64,000 nucleotides of DNA from Candidatus Omnitrophota bacterium (GTDB lineage Bacteria; Ratteibacteria; UBA8468; B48-G9; DTJG01). Made by a program: the position numbers and the translations under genes. Below are positions 9,414 to 16,767 of this stretch, in pieces. The DNA is taken from NCBI GenBank assembly GCA_023485205.1, contig JAMCZX010000017.1, positions 16,767 through 80,766 of the forward strand. Reading direction: 5' to 3'. Positions within the stretch are counted from its first letter, which is position 1; each line of letters begins with the position of its first letter. Below the pieces are notes generated by a model. The model did no database searches. It was given only the letters and a program-made list of their open reading frames with translations, and was not told the origin of the DNA.

Positions 9414-10364
9414 TTATTTACCCTCCATTATTTCTTCTATTATTCCATCCATTAACTGCACCGCTTTTGGATGTCGCATAACAAGTATGTCGGCTCCTGC
9501 TGAAGCAAGAAGAACCGCAGTAAGCGCCTCCATCAAGATACCTCTTTCCTCCTGTTTACCCATTCCGGGGAATTCATCAGAGGAAAGACCTGCCTCTTTT
9601 GTTTTCCATGTTTCCCTTCCAACATAGCATATCATAGGAAAAGCAAGTTTATCATCCTGCTGGATAAGTCCCGCGATTCTATCTCTTTCCATCACAGAAT
9701 ACGTATATTCAATCCCGTAGCCAAGCCCTCCTGTTGTCGGGTCCATGATAATCTTGTTTTCGGGTACTCCAAGTTCAAGAAGAAGAATGTTTAATTGTTT
9801 TGCAAGATTTACGTCAACCGGAGAGGAAGCAAGTATAACCTGTTTATAGGCAATACCTGCTGCACCGAGTTGTTTATAGTTTTTATCAATGACAGGACCT
9901 ATTCCCACGTTTTTCCCGTCACAAACCTCTGCAATGAGTTTTAAGGTTTCCGTATCCTTTTCAGGGTTATCACAACCCCAGAATAGAAGAGGAACGTCCA
10001 CCTCTTTTATGAGATTTTCAACAATTTTGGCAATATCTGAAGCAGACCTGTTCATTCCGATGGGGTCTATGCTTGTGAGAGATATTGTGAGAAGTTTTGC
10101 AGAATATTCCTCCACACACTTTTTAGCCCAGCGGACAGGGTCATTTAAAACAGACTGGAAAGGTTTTTTGCATACATCAGGCCATTCTTCAGGTGCAGAG
10201 TCCATAACTTCATAAGAGATTAAAGGCGGATGAGAAATTGGGCATTCAAACGTGTGAAAATTAAAACAGGTTTGTCCCCCGATTGTAACTGCCTTATTCC
10301 CTGTTCCGATTGTTACTTCCCTGATTTTACCCGTATAATTAACCGATGGTATTTTAACTTCCAT
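9414..10364 (-). CDS. acsD: corrinoid iron-sulfur protein, small subunit
   Basis: Small subunit partner of AcsC, a TIM-barrel protein (316 residues from the chosen start) that caps the corrinoid. Typical blocks: GGQTCFNFHTFE near residue 30, then the barrel with LTSIDP, FWGCDNPEKD and MDPTTGGLGYGIEY. I prefer the ATG at 10364 because GGAG lies 6 nt upstream; the ATG 12 bp further up has no site. It lies 23 bp after a 58-codon gene that separates it from cooC. Confidence 0.93.
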   Translation of the reverse strand: MEVKIPSVNYTGKIREVTIGTGNKAVTIGGQTCFNFHTFECPISHPPLISYEVMDSAPEEWPDVCKKPFQSVLNDPVRWAKKCVEEYSAKLLTISLTSIDPIGMNRSASDIAKIVENLIKEVDVPLLFWGCDNPEKDTETLKLIAEVCDGKNVGIGPVIDKNYKQLGAAGIAYKQVILASSPVDVNLAKQLNILLLELGVPENKIIMDPTTGGLGYGIEYTYSVMERDRIAGLIQQDDKLAFPMICYVGRETWKTKEAGLSSDEFPGMGKQEERGILMEALTAVLLASAGADILVMRHPKAVQLMDGIIEEIMEGK

Positions 10365-10387
10365 TTTCTTCTCCATGTTTGAGAGTA

Positions 10388-10564
10388 TTATGCCTCTGTT
10401 TTTCTTTTTTCACTTCCATATCCTTCTCCAAACCAGTATCTTTCAGCATTCTTCAAAAATTTATCCATTTCTTCCTTCCCCTCTATTTTTTGAAGCCATT
10501 GCAATGGTTTTTGTGGTTTTCCCTGCTGATACGTTTCTCCAAGAATTTTTTCTTTTTCTTCCAT
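10388..10564 (-). CDS. small acidic/basic protein encoded between cooC and acsD (58 residues)
   Basis: Starts with MEEKEKILGETYQQG and ends with FGEGYGSEKRKTEA. Its ATG overlaps the cooC stop codon as TAATG, the tightest form of translational coupling, and its stop lies 23 bp before acsD. No signal peptide, membrane segment or cysteine; charged ends with an aromatic stretch (AERYWFGEGYG). I do not recognise a family. Position and coupling argue that it is translated and works with the CODH/ACS proteins, perhaps in assembly, but that is inference. Confidence 0.65.
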   Translation of the reverse strand: MEEKEKILGETYQQGKPQKPLQWLQKIEGKEEMDKFLKNAERYWFGEGYGSEKRKTEA

Positions 10565-11319
10565 TACGCCTCCATCTTTTTTATTATTTTTTCTATGTCT
10601 TTCAGAAAGGAAGGCTCATTCTCCCAGAAGCAGGTTCCTTTTATTTCTGATTCTCTTATTTTTTCATAATATGGTATGGTACCAAGAATTTGAAATTTAT
10701 CAAGATTACTGTCTAAAAATTCTTTTTCTTTTTCCCCCCTGACCATATTTTCAATGATACCTATGTTTTTTATTTTCACTTCTTTTGCAAGTTTATTGAT
10801 TTTCAGTGCGGTATCAACGGATTTTTGCCCCGGCTCAGTTACTACAATAAGCCAGTCCATACCGGCAACCGTCCCTCTCCCAAGATGTTCAATACCCGCC
10901 TCCATATCAAGGATTACAACGTCATCTCTTGCAAATATAATATGCCTGAGAAATGCTTTCAGAAAAGTATTTTCCGGGCACATACATCCCAACCCGGCTC
11001 CTTTCACGGTTCCCATGATTCCAAACAGGATATTCCCGCTTCTAAGAAAAAATTTTTCAGGAACGTCATCAACCTTTGGATTCATTTTAAATATTAAGGA
11101 GGGATTTTCAGTATCTACACCTGTTCTTTCATAAATAAGCGATTTCATTTCAGAAAGAGGAGTGATTTCCCCTTTTATTCCCAATGTAATCTGCAAATTC
11201 GTATCAGGGTCTGCATCAATAACAATTACTCTTTTCCCTTTTTGTGAAAAGTAGGTTGCGAACCCTGCTGAAAGTGTTGTTTTACCTGTTCCACCCTTCC
11301 CTGATAAAGCTATTTTCAT
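10564..11319 (-). CDS. cooC: CODH/ACS nickel-insertion ATPase (CooC/AcsF type)
   Basis: MinD/ParA-like ATPase of 251 residues that helps load nickel into CODH/ACS. The deviant Walker A GKGGTGKTT spans residues 7-15; the CMC pair (about residues 114-116) is the Cys-X-Cys metal-binding motif of CooC proteins; VILDMEAGIEHLGRG is the Walker B/switch II block. First gene of the acs cluster. It has no Shine-Dalgarno sequence, and the upstream promoter predicts a transcript starting at or 1-2 nt before the ATG. Confidence 0.94.
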   Translation of the reverse strand: MKIALSGKGGTGKTTLSAGFATYFSQKGKRVIVIDADPDTNLQITLGIKGEITPLSEMKSLIYERTGVDTENPSLIFKMNPKVDDVPEKFFLRSGNILFGIMGTVKGAGLGCMCPENTFLKAFLRHIIFARDDVVILDMEAGIEHLGRGTVAGMDWLIVVTEPGQKSVDTALKINKLAKEVKIKNIGIIENMVRGEKEKEFLDSNLDKFQILGTIPYYEKIRESEIKGTCFWENEPSFLKDIEKIIKKMEA

Positions 11320-11327
11320 ATATTGTT

Positions 11328-11356
11328 ATTATATCAAAAACTTATAATTATGTCAA
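11328..11356 (-). promoter_or_regulatory. consensus housekeeping promoter of the acs operon
   Basis: Minus strand: TTGACA (11351-11356), 17-nt spacer, TATAAT (11328-11333). Both hexamers match the sigma-70 consensus fully. The expected start point, about 7 nt past the -10 box, coincides with the cooC start codon at 11319, hence a leaderless message. Confidence 0.85.
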
Positions 11357-11374
11357 AAAAAATTACTAAAATTT

Positions 11375-11400
11375 GCCATAAAATTGTAAAATTTTATGGC
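11375..11400 (-). terminator. possible terminator hairpin after gmhB
   Basis: GCCATAAAAT and ATTTTATGGC form a perfect 10-bp stem at the gmhB stop codon; an interrupted T-rich stretch follows about 15 nt later. It would insulate gmhB from the cooC promoter, but the T-run is not directly adjacent. Confidence 0.4.
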
Positions 11401-11948
11401 TATGGAGATGAGATTACGATTTCTGCGGCTTCAAGAAGGGTTTTTGCTGTATAATCAGGTTTACACTTCCATTCTTTTGTCTCTTCCTCTGATTTTGTTT
11501 TTCCTGATAAAACAAGTATTGTTTTTGCCCCTATATTTTTTCCTGCTTCTATGTCAATGGAGCTGTCACCAATAAAAAACGCTTTTGAGAAATCAATAGG
11601 ACCAAAGTCATTGTCAGCCTGCTGGAAAAGTCCTGCCCTGGGTTTTCTGCACTCACAATTTTCTTCAGTGGTATGAGGACAGTAATATGCTTTTAAAACA
11701 TTAATCCCTTGAGATTTTAAAATCATTTGCATTTTTTTTGTAATGTCATCCAGGGTTTCCATTGTAAGCAATCCCTTGTTCACACCTGCCTGGTTGGATA
11801 TAATAATGATTTGGAAGCAATTGGAAACAAGTTTTTTCAGCCCGTCAATGGCTGACGGCAAAAAATTAAATTCCTCCCGGCTTTTTACGTAATCGTTAGG
11901 GGTATAATCGGAAATAACACCGTCTCTGTCAAGGAATACAAGTTTCAT
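11400..11948 (-). CDS. gmhB: D-glycero-D-manno-heptose 1,7-bisphosphate 7-phosphatase
   Basis: HAD-superfamily phosphatase of the ADP-heptose route to LPS inner core. 182 residues from the ATG at 11948, which gives the typical MKLVFLDRDGVI start with the nucleophile Asp of DRDG. SNQAGVNKG, the zinc-site cysteines (YCPH...CECRKP) and GDSSIDIEAG complete the family pattern. The start lies 1 nt after the rpsI stop, so translation is coupled; an upstream ATG within rpsI would add an unconserved stretch. Together with waaA it supports an LPS outer membrane. Confidence 0.88.
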   Translation of the reverse strand: MKLVFLDRDGVISDYTPNDYVKSREEFNFLPSAIDGLKKLVSNCFQIIIISNQAGVNKGLLTMETLDDITKKMQMILKSQGINVLKAYYCPHTTEENCECRKPRAGLFQQADNDFGPIDFSKAFFIGDSSIDIEAGKNIGAKTILVLSGKTKSEEETKEWKCKPDYTAKTLLEAAEIVISSP

Positions 11949-11949
11949 T

Positions 11950-12342
11950 CTATCTTTTCGTCCACTGAAATCTTTTTCTGGCACCTTTTCTTCCGTATTT
12001 TTTCCTTTCCTTCATTTTTGGATTACGGGTAAGAAGGTCAAATTTCCTGAGGTCGGGTATAAGTTGAGGATTAAATTTGGCAATGGCTCTTGCAATAGCA
12101 AGCTTGGAAGCATCCACCTGACCATGGATACCACCGCCCTGGGCCTTCAATTCAATGTCAAACTGGTTGTCAAGATTTGTCACTTTTAAGGGTTTTAAGA
12201 CTTCATCCTGAAGATAAAACAGAGGAAAATATTCGGAAAGTTTTTTACCATTTATGACAACGTTTCCTGTCCCCTGTTTCATTTTTGCAATCGTATGCGA
12301 TGATTTTCTTCTTCCTACTGCAATTAAAAGATTACTGTCCAT
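11950..12342 (-). CDS. rpsI: 30S ribosomal protein S9
   Basis: 130 residues. AVGRRKSSHTIAKM near the start, GGGIHGQVDASKLAIARA in the middle and the basic tail ending in KR, which reaches the ribosomal P site, are diagnostic. Nearly everywhere rpsI follows rplM (L13); here the upstream gene is xylB and no rplM is in the window, so the pair has been split. Confidence 0.96.
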   Translation of the reverse strand: MDSNLLIAVGRRKSSHTIAKMKQGTGNVVINGKKLSEYFPLFYLQDEVLKPLKVTNLDNQFDIELKAQGGGIHGQVDASKLAIARAIAKFNPQLIPDLRKFDLLTRNPKMKERKKYGRKGARKRFQWTKR

Positions 12343-12388
12343 TTCTTCTCCATTTTTATAAAGAATAAGTGTGAGATAAAAAAATATA

Positions 12389-13894
12389 TTACATTAATTC
12401 TGAAAGGATGTCAAAAGAATTTTTTAAGTCTTTATACAACTTTACGTATAATGGATAAAATCTTTCATAGGTTTTTTGAGTTTTTTCCCCGGGATGAAAT
12501 GTGTCTTTTCTTTTAATGAATTTTTTACATGTTTTTTCAATTTCAGGAAATACCTTGAGCCCGGTTCCTGCAAGAAGCGCTGCCCCGTATGCGGGACCTT
12601 CCTCTGATTTTAGCCTTTCCATGTTTTTGTTGAAAATATCCGCCTGCATCTGACACCAGAATGAACTTTTTCCCCCACCTCCTGATGCTCTGAATGAATT
12701 ACCCATAGGCAGACCTATTTCCTTCATAATTTCAATTGTATCCTTTAATCCAAATGTTACACCCTCCATTACTGCTCTTGCCATATGGGATTTTGTATGT
12801 TTCAGGGAAAGCCCAAAAAATACACCCCGGGCATCAGGGTCAGGATATGGTGTTCTTTCCCCTGTTAAGTATGGAAGAAAAAACAACCCTTCAGACCCTG
12901 GAGGAATCTTTTTCGCCTCTTCAGTAATGGTCTTATAGGATTTTTCCTTCATAATATCCCTGAACCATCGCAGGGACCCGCCGGCTGAAAGCATGACTCC
13001 CATGAGATGCCACTTGTTAGTAACAGCATGGCAAAAAGTATGAAGTCTTCCTCCGGGGTCAACAAAAACTTTGTCTGAATGGGCAAAAACCACGCCGCTG
13101 GTTCCAAGAGTAACTGATACAAGGCCTTCTTCCACTATCCCATTTCCAATCCCGCCTGCTGCCTGGTCTCCTGCTCCTGCCACGACAGGAGTTCCTTCCA
13201 AAAGTCCTGTTATTTCCCCTGCCTGTTTTGTAATTTTTCCTGTTATTTCCATGGATTCATAAGAACGGGGAAGAGATTCCGGAGGAATCCGGAGCCTTTC
13301 AAGAATTTCTTTTGACCACGTCCTGTTTTTTACGTCAAACAAGGACGTTCCTGATGCATCTGAAACGTCCGTTGCAAATTCACCTGTCAGGCAGAACCGG
13401 ATATAATCTTTTGGAAGAAGAATTTTTTTTACCTTGTCATAGATTTTTCTATGATTGTTTTTAAGCCAGAGAATTTTGGGCGCCTGGAATCCGGTAAGAA
13501 CAGGATTGCACGTAATTTCAAAAACTTTTTCCTTTCCTATCGTCTCATTTATTTCATCACATTCTTTTTGGGTCCTCTGGTCACACCAGAGAAGAGCAGG
13601 ATAAACCACCCTGTTTTGAGCATCAAGAAAAACAGAGCCATGCATCTGGCCCGTAAGTCCTACACCGAGAACATGGTTTCCGGTTATTTTTTTTGAGGAT
13701 AAAATTTTTCTTATGGCTTTTGAGGCCGCTTCCCACCATTCTGAAGGATGCTGTTCTGCCCAGCCCGGCCTCGGCGTAATTAACCCGTATTCCTCTGTAA
13801 CGGCTGCTTTAATTACGCCATCCATGTTTACAAGAACTACTTTTACGCCTGTCGTTCCAAGGTCAATGCCAAGCAGATATTTTTCTTTTCCCAT
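12389..13894 (-). CDS. xylB: xylulokinase, FGGY carbohydrate kinase family
   Basis: Phosphorylates D-xylulose to xylulose 5-phosphate. 501 residues, usual length. N-terminal ATP-binding fold LGIDLGTTGVKVVL (residues 8-21), substrate block GLTGQMHGSVFLD (about 82), catalytic Asp in GAGDQAAGGIGNG (about 240) and RASGGGGKSSFWCQ (about 400). The MHGS block is characteristic of xylulokinases rather than glycerol kinases. No xylose isomerase or transporter is adjacent, so the substrate assignment is from motifs only. Lies 2 bp downstream of osmC. Confidence 0.86.
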   Translation of the reverse strand: MGKEKYLLGIDLGTTGVKVVLVNMDGVIKAAVTEEYGLITPRPGWAEQHPSEWWEAASKAIRKILSSKKITGNHVLGVGLTGQMHGSVFLDAQNRVVYPALLWCDQRTQKECDEINETIGKEKVFEITCNPVLTGFQAPKILWLKNNHRKIYDKVKKILLPKDYIRFCLTGEFATDVSDASGTSLFDVKNRTWSKEILERLRIPPESLPRSYESMEITGKITKQAGEITGLLEGTPVVAGAGDQAAGGIGNGIVEEGLVSVTLGTSGVVFAHSDKVFVDPGGRLHTFCHAVTNKWHLMGVMLSAGGSLRWFRDIMKEKSYKTITEEAKKIPPGSEGLFFLPYLTGERTPYPDPDARGVFFGLSLKHTKSHMARAVMEGVTFGLKDTIEIMKEIGLPMGNSFRASGGGGKSSFWCQMQADIFNKNMERLKSEEGPAYGAALLAGTGLKVFPEIEKTCKKFIKRKDTFHPGEKTQKTYERFYPLYVKLYKDLKNSFDILSELM

Positions 13895-13896
13895 CT

Positions 13897-14286
13897 TTAT
13901 TTATTGACATTCAGGACAATCTCCGGAATGTTATTTAATGTATTATGGATAGTACATTTATTTGCCCATTCAAGAACCCCTTTTTTATATTCTTCTGTTG
14001 TAGCAGATGGCAGGGATATGTCAAAAACCATCTTTCCTATTCTATCAGGAAGATGTTGATAATCAACCTTTATCCGGAGTCCTGAATACGAGATTTTGGC
14101 TCTCTCACAATAAAAAATAACGTACATTCCTATACATGAAGCAAAAGAAGTTACAAAAATCTCAGGCGGAGTAGGACCCGTGTCCTGTCCTTTAAGTTCT
14201 TTCGGAAGATCAATGTCTATCTTATGATTTCTTACAATTGCCTCAAATTTTCTGCCCTCAATGTTTTTCACTATTATTGTTGCCAT
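13897..14286 (-). CDS. OsmC family protein
   Basis: 129-residue OsmC/Ohr-like protein; family members reduce organic hydroperoxides with two cysteines. The two expected cysteines are present: one in SFASCIGMYV (about residue 52) and one in ANKCTIHNTL (about 110). The latter block is typical of the YhfA-like branch, whose substrates are less clear than those of Ohr. GGGAG precedes the ATG. An 18-bp perfect hairpin lies in its leader and a 35-residue Cys-rich gene lies upstream in the same direction. Confidence 0.85.
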   Translation of the reverse strand: MATIIVKNIEGRKFEAIVRNHKIDIDLPKELKGQDTGPTPPEIFVTSFASCIGMYVIFYCERAKISYSGLRIKVDYQHLPDRIGKMVFDISLPSATTEEYKKGVLEWANKCTIHNTLNNIPEIVLNVNK

Positions 14287-14303
14287 TTTTTCTCCCGGTA
14301 CAA

Positions 14304-14353
14304 ATATCTGTAAAAGCCAGTGTTTTGATTTTCGTACTGGCTTTTACAGATAT
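14304..14353. repeat. perfect 18-bp inverted repeat in the osmC leader
   Basis: ATATCTGTAAAAGCCAGT (14304-14321) and its exact reverse complement (14336-14353) around a 14-nt loop. No T-run follows on either strand, so it is not an ordinary terminator; it could stabilise or process the mRNA between the Cys-rich gene and osmC, or bind a regulator. Confidence 0.75.
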
Positions 14354-14381
14354 CCCAAAATCCTGCTTTCATATTATTTTT

Positions 14382-14489
14382 TTACTTCTTGCATGTACAC
14401 TGCTCATAGGGCTTCTTACAACCTTCACACACTCCATTTACTATTTTTTTACCGCACTTGCACGGAGAACACCCGCAGGTTTTACACAT
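14382..14489 (-). CDS. small cysteine-rich, probably metal-binding protein (35 residues)
   Basis: Nine cysteines in 35 residues (C2, C5, C7, C10, C12, C21, C24, C31, C33), starting MCKTCGCSPCKCG and ending YEQCTCKK. Strong AAGGGGGGTG site 7-8 nt upstream of the ATG. The spacing of Cys pairs suggests zinc or iron-sulfur coordination of a metallothionein or zinc-ribbon kind. Similar tiny proteins occur in other anaerobes as far as I recall, without known function. It precedes osmC, suggesting a redox or metal stress role. Confidence 0.8.
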   Translation of the reverse strand: MCKTCGCSPCKCGKKIVNGVCEGCKKPYEQCTCKK

Positions 14490-14582
14490 TATAATTCACC
14501 CCCCTTATTTATTTTTTTCAAATCCTGACATTTATAGTATGTTTTACTTTTTATTTTTCAAATTGTCAACAAATTGAGATTC

Positions 14583-15716
14583 CTAAAATTTTTCTACCAC
14601 CTCTATTATTTTTTCATAGTTTTTCAACGTCAGGTCTGAAAGAATTCTGCCATAAGGACATGCAGATGGCATAAGTACAAATCCTCTCCCCTCTCCTGCA
14701 GTACCCTCCTGCAATGCTTTTATAACTTTTTTTTCAAATTCCGGTTCCGGCAGATTTTCAATGTCGCTTACTTCCAAATTACCAAATAACGTTAAATTTT
14801 TACCATATTTATTTCTGACATATGAAAGCTCCACGTCTCCCTGGGGCGGAGGTTCAATTGGGTCAAGACCCGTACAACCGGTTGTAATAATTCCACCAAG
14901 AATATCCTTAATCCTGCCATGACAGTGTATTCTTGGATATCCCCCGGATTTACGTATCAAGTCTATCAGCGGCTTATCATATTTAACCACATATTCAGTG
15001 AAAAAAGATGGAGGAAGATATGGGGGGGATGCAAATTCAGGTCCATAAATACGCCATAATTTACCGGGAAGAACCCTGGCAATGGCTTCAATTCTGAAAT
15101 AAAGGGCACTGAAAAATCTTTCAAGTAACTTATGAAACATATCAGGATAGGAAAAAGCAGTCATTATGTAATCCTGCATGGAAAAAAGTTCTGCTGCATT
15201 ACAAAGCGGGTCAGAAGTATCAATCATGACAATACCCGTATCTCCAAGTAACTCCTCTGTTTTTAATATCCCGGATATGTCCGGTTCTCCACCGGGTGGT
15301 GTTTCCGGCAGGTCAAGATATGTTTTAAAATCGTCCATATTTTTTAAAAGATGTTCCAATCTCCATGTTGTTCTTACGTCCATGTCCCGCCGGCTCATAC
15401 TTCTTAAAATACGATTTCCTGCTTTTATCGTTATAGTCGTAAATTCACTTTTTCCTTCAATCCTTGTATTTATTTCTGTAAACTCTTTCAGACTATCTTC
15501 AGGAGTATTTTTAAATGGAACTCCCCTCATAACGATTCTGTCAGTTTTTTCTCTTGTTAAATTTAGCAATGGTTTCCATGAAGGATGAGAATAGATATTA
15601 AATGGGTCGGAGTTCTCAGGATTTTCGTCCAGTCCATTCAATTCATAAAAGGATACCGGGGGTCTGTCCACTGCCTCACCTTTGATTGAAGCCATTAACC
15701 TTTCTTGTCTGAACAT
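14583..15716 (-). CDS. uroporphyrinogen decarboxylase (URO-D) family protein
   Basis: 377-residue TIM-barrel protein of the URO-D/MtaA superfamily. R3-R6 region, IHCHGRIKDIL (about residue 265) and GCTGLDPIEPP (about 282) are family blocks; the His-X-His/Cys set is typical of zinc-dependent methyltransferase-like members rather than of true HemE, so a corrinoid methyl-transfer role is possible, as is an unknown one. Starts 2 bp after the polyprenyl synthase stop and is the last gene of the five-gene unit carrying the REC-ACS fusion. No heme genes are nearby. Confidence 0.8.
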   Translation of the reverse strand: MFRQERLMASIKGEAVDRPPVSFYELNGLDENPENSDPFNIYSHPSWKPLLNLTREKTDRIVMRGVPFKNTPEDSLKEFTEINTRIEGKSEFTTITIKAGNRILRSMSRRDMDVRTTWRLEHLLKNMDDFKTYLDLPETPPGGEPDISGILKTEELLGDTGIVMIDTSDPLCNAAELFSMQDYIMTAFSYPDMFHKLLERFFSALYFRIEAIARVLPGKLWRIYGPEFASPPYLPPSFFTEYVVKYDKPLIDLIRKSGGYPRIHCHGRIKDILGGIITTGCTGLDPIEPPPQGDVELSYVRNKYGKNLTLFGNLEVSDIENLPEPEFEKKVIKALQEGTAGEGRGFVLMPSACPYGRILSDLTLKNYEKIIEVVEKF

Positions 15717-15718
15717 TT

Positions 15719-16765
15719 TCAGTTATTGAGAATATCCATTGAATAGGTTTCCAGCATCTGCCTATAACCTGGTCTCATTCTTGAATCTGTATTTGCCAAT
15801 AATGCTTTGTTAAGGTAATCGTCAATCTGGTTTTTAGCGTAATTTAATGCATCTGAGTCACGTATAATCCCGCATATCTTAAGCTGTTCGTTTTTAGTTA
15901 TATTTTTTTTGGATATTATCTTTTTTATACAGGACTTAACATTTAGACCGGATTTATTGTATGCACGCCATATAAGAATAGTCTTTTTGGATTCTTTTAT
16001 ATCGTTTAAATTGGATTTATACAAGCCCGGCTTTTTACTGAACATATCCGTAATGTCATCCTTAATCTGGAACGCCCTTCCCAAATATATACCGAATTTA
16101 AAAAGTTTATCTATGTCCTTTTTCCCGGCACCGGCAAGTATTGCACCTATTGTAAGAGGCGCAGAAAAAGTATAAATGGCAGTTTTTAAATCATATATCT
16201 TATAAATGTCATTCAGGGTGATTTTATCTATATTTTCAAGGCTTGAAATAATGTCAAGAAATTCCCCGTTTCCGGTGTAAACAGCCGCATCAACCAATTT
16301 TTTAAAGGCAATTTCCTTGCGACGGGCATCTTCCTTGACGGATAAGAATGAATACGTCCCAAGAGCATACATGATATCACCCATTATAATGGCAAGGTCA
16401 TTGCCATTGAATTTAGTATTTTTATGTCTTGCAACGTATTCATTTAAAATTCTATGCAATGAGGGTTTTCCTCTCCTGATGCTGGATTTATCTATGATGT
16501 CATCATGAACAAGTATGGAATTATGTAATAATTCCAATGACATTGCCGTCCTGTAGAGCCCATCCGGCTTTTTTTTAGTAAAACCTGAATATCCAAGAAT
16601 AAACAGGACAGGCCTTATCCTTTTACCTTTCCTCAAGATAAAACCCTTGATATTATTTAATAATACAGGAGGAAATTTATTCAAGTGGTATGCCCGGCTT
16701 AAATCATTGAAATAGTTAACAAGCTCCATCTCCACGCTCTTCTTTATTTCCGTAATCATAGCCAA
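15719..16765 (-). CDS. polyprenyl diphosphate synthase (trans-isoprenyl diphosphate synthase)
   Basis: Elongates allylic diphosphates with isopentenyl diphosphate to give a quinone side chain or other polyprenyl carrier. 348 residues. First Asp-rich motif LVHDDIID (about residue 90) and second FQIKDDITD (about 240) both bind magnesium-diphosphate; GKRIRP near residue 50 is the IPP-binding block. Chain length cannot be read from sequence by eye. It sits 2 bp after the REC-ACS gene, so acetyl-CoA synthesis and isoprenoid elongation are co-transcribed here. Confidence 0.9.
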   Translation of the reverse strand: MAMITEIKKSVEMELVNYFNDLSRAYHLNKFPPVLLNNIKGFILRKGKRIRPVLFILGYSGFTKKKPDGLYRTAMSLELLHNSILVHDDIIDKSSIRRGKPSLHRILNEYVARHKNTKFNGNDLAIIMGDIMYALGTYSFLSVKEDARRKEIAFKKLVDAAVYTGNGEFLDIISSLENIDKITLNDIYKIYDLKTAIYTFSAPLTIGAILAGAGKKDIDKLFKFGIYLGRAFQIKDDITDMFSKKPGLYKSNLNDIKESKKTILIWRAYNKSGLNVKSCIKKIISKKNITKNEQLKICGIIRDSDALNYAKNQIDDYLNKALLANTDSRMRPGYRQMLETYSMDILNN

Positions 16766-16767
16766 GG

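Noticed and set aside
10754..11134. Open frames opposite cooC
   Set aside because: Antisense to the CooC motifs; no start signals.
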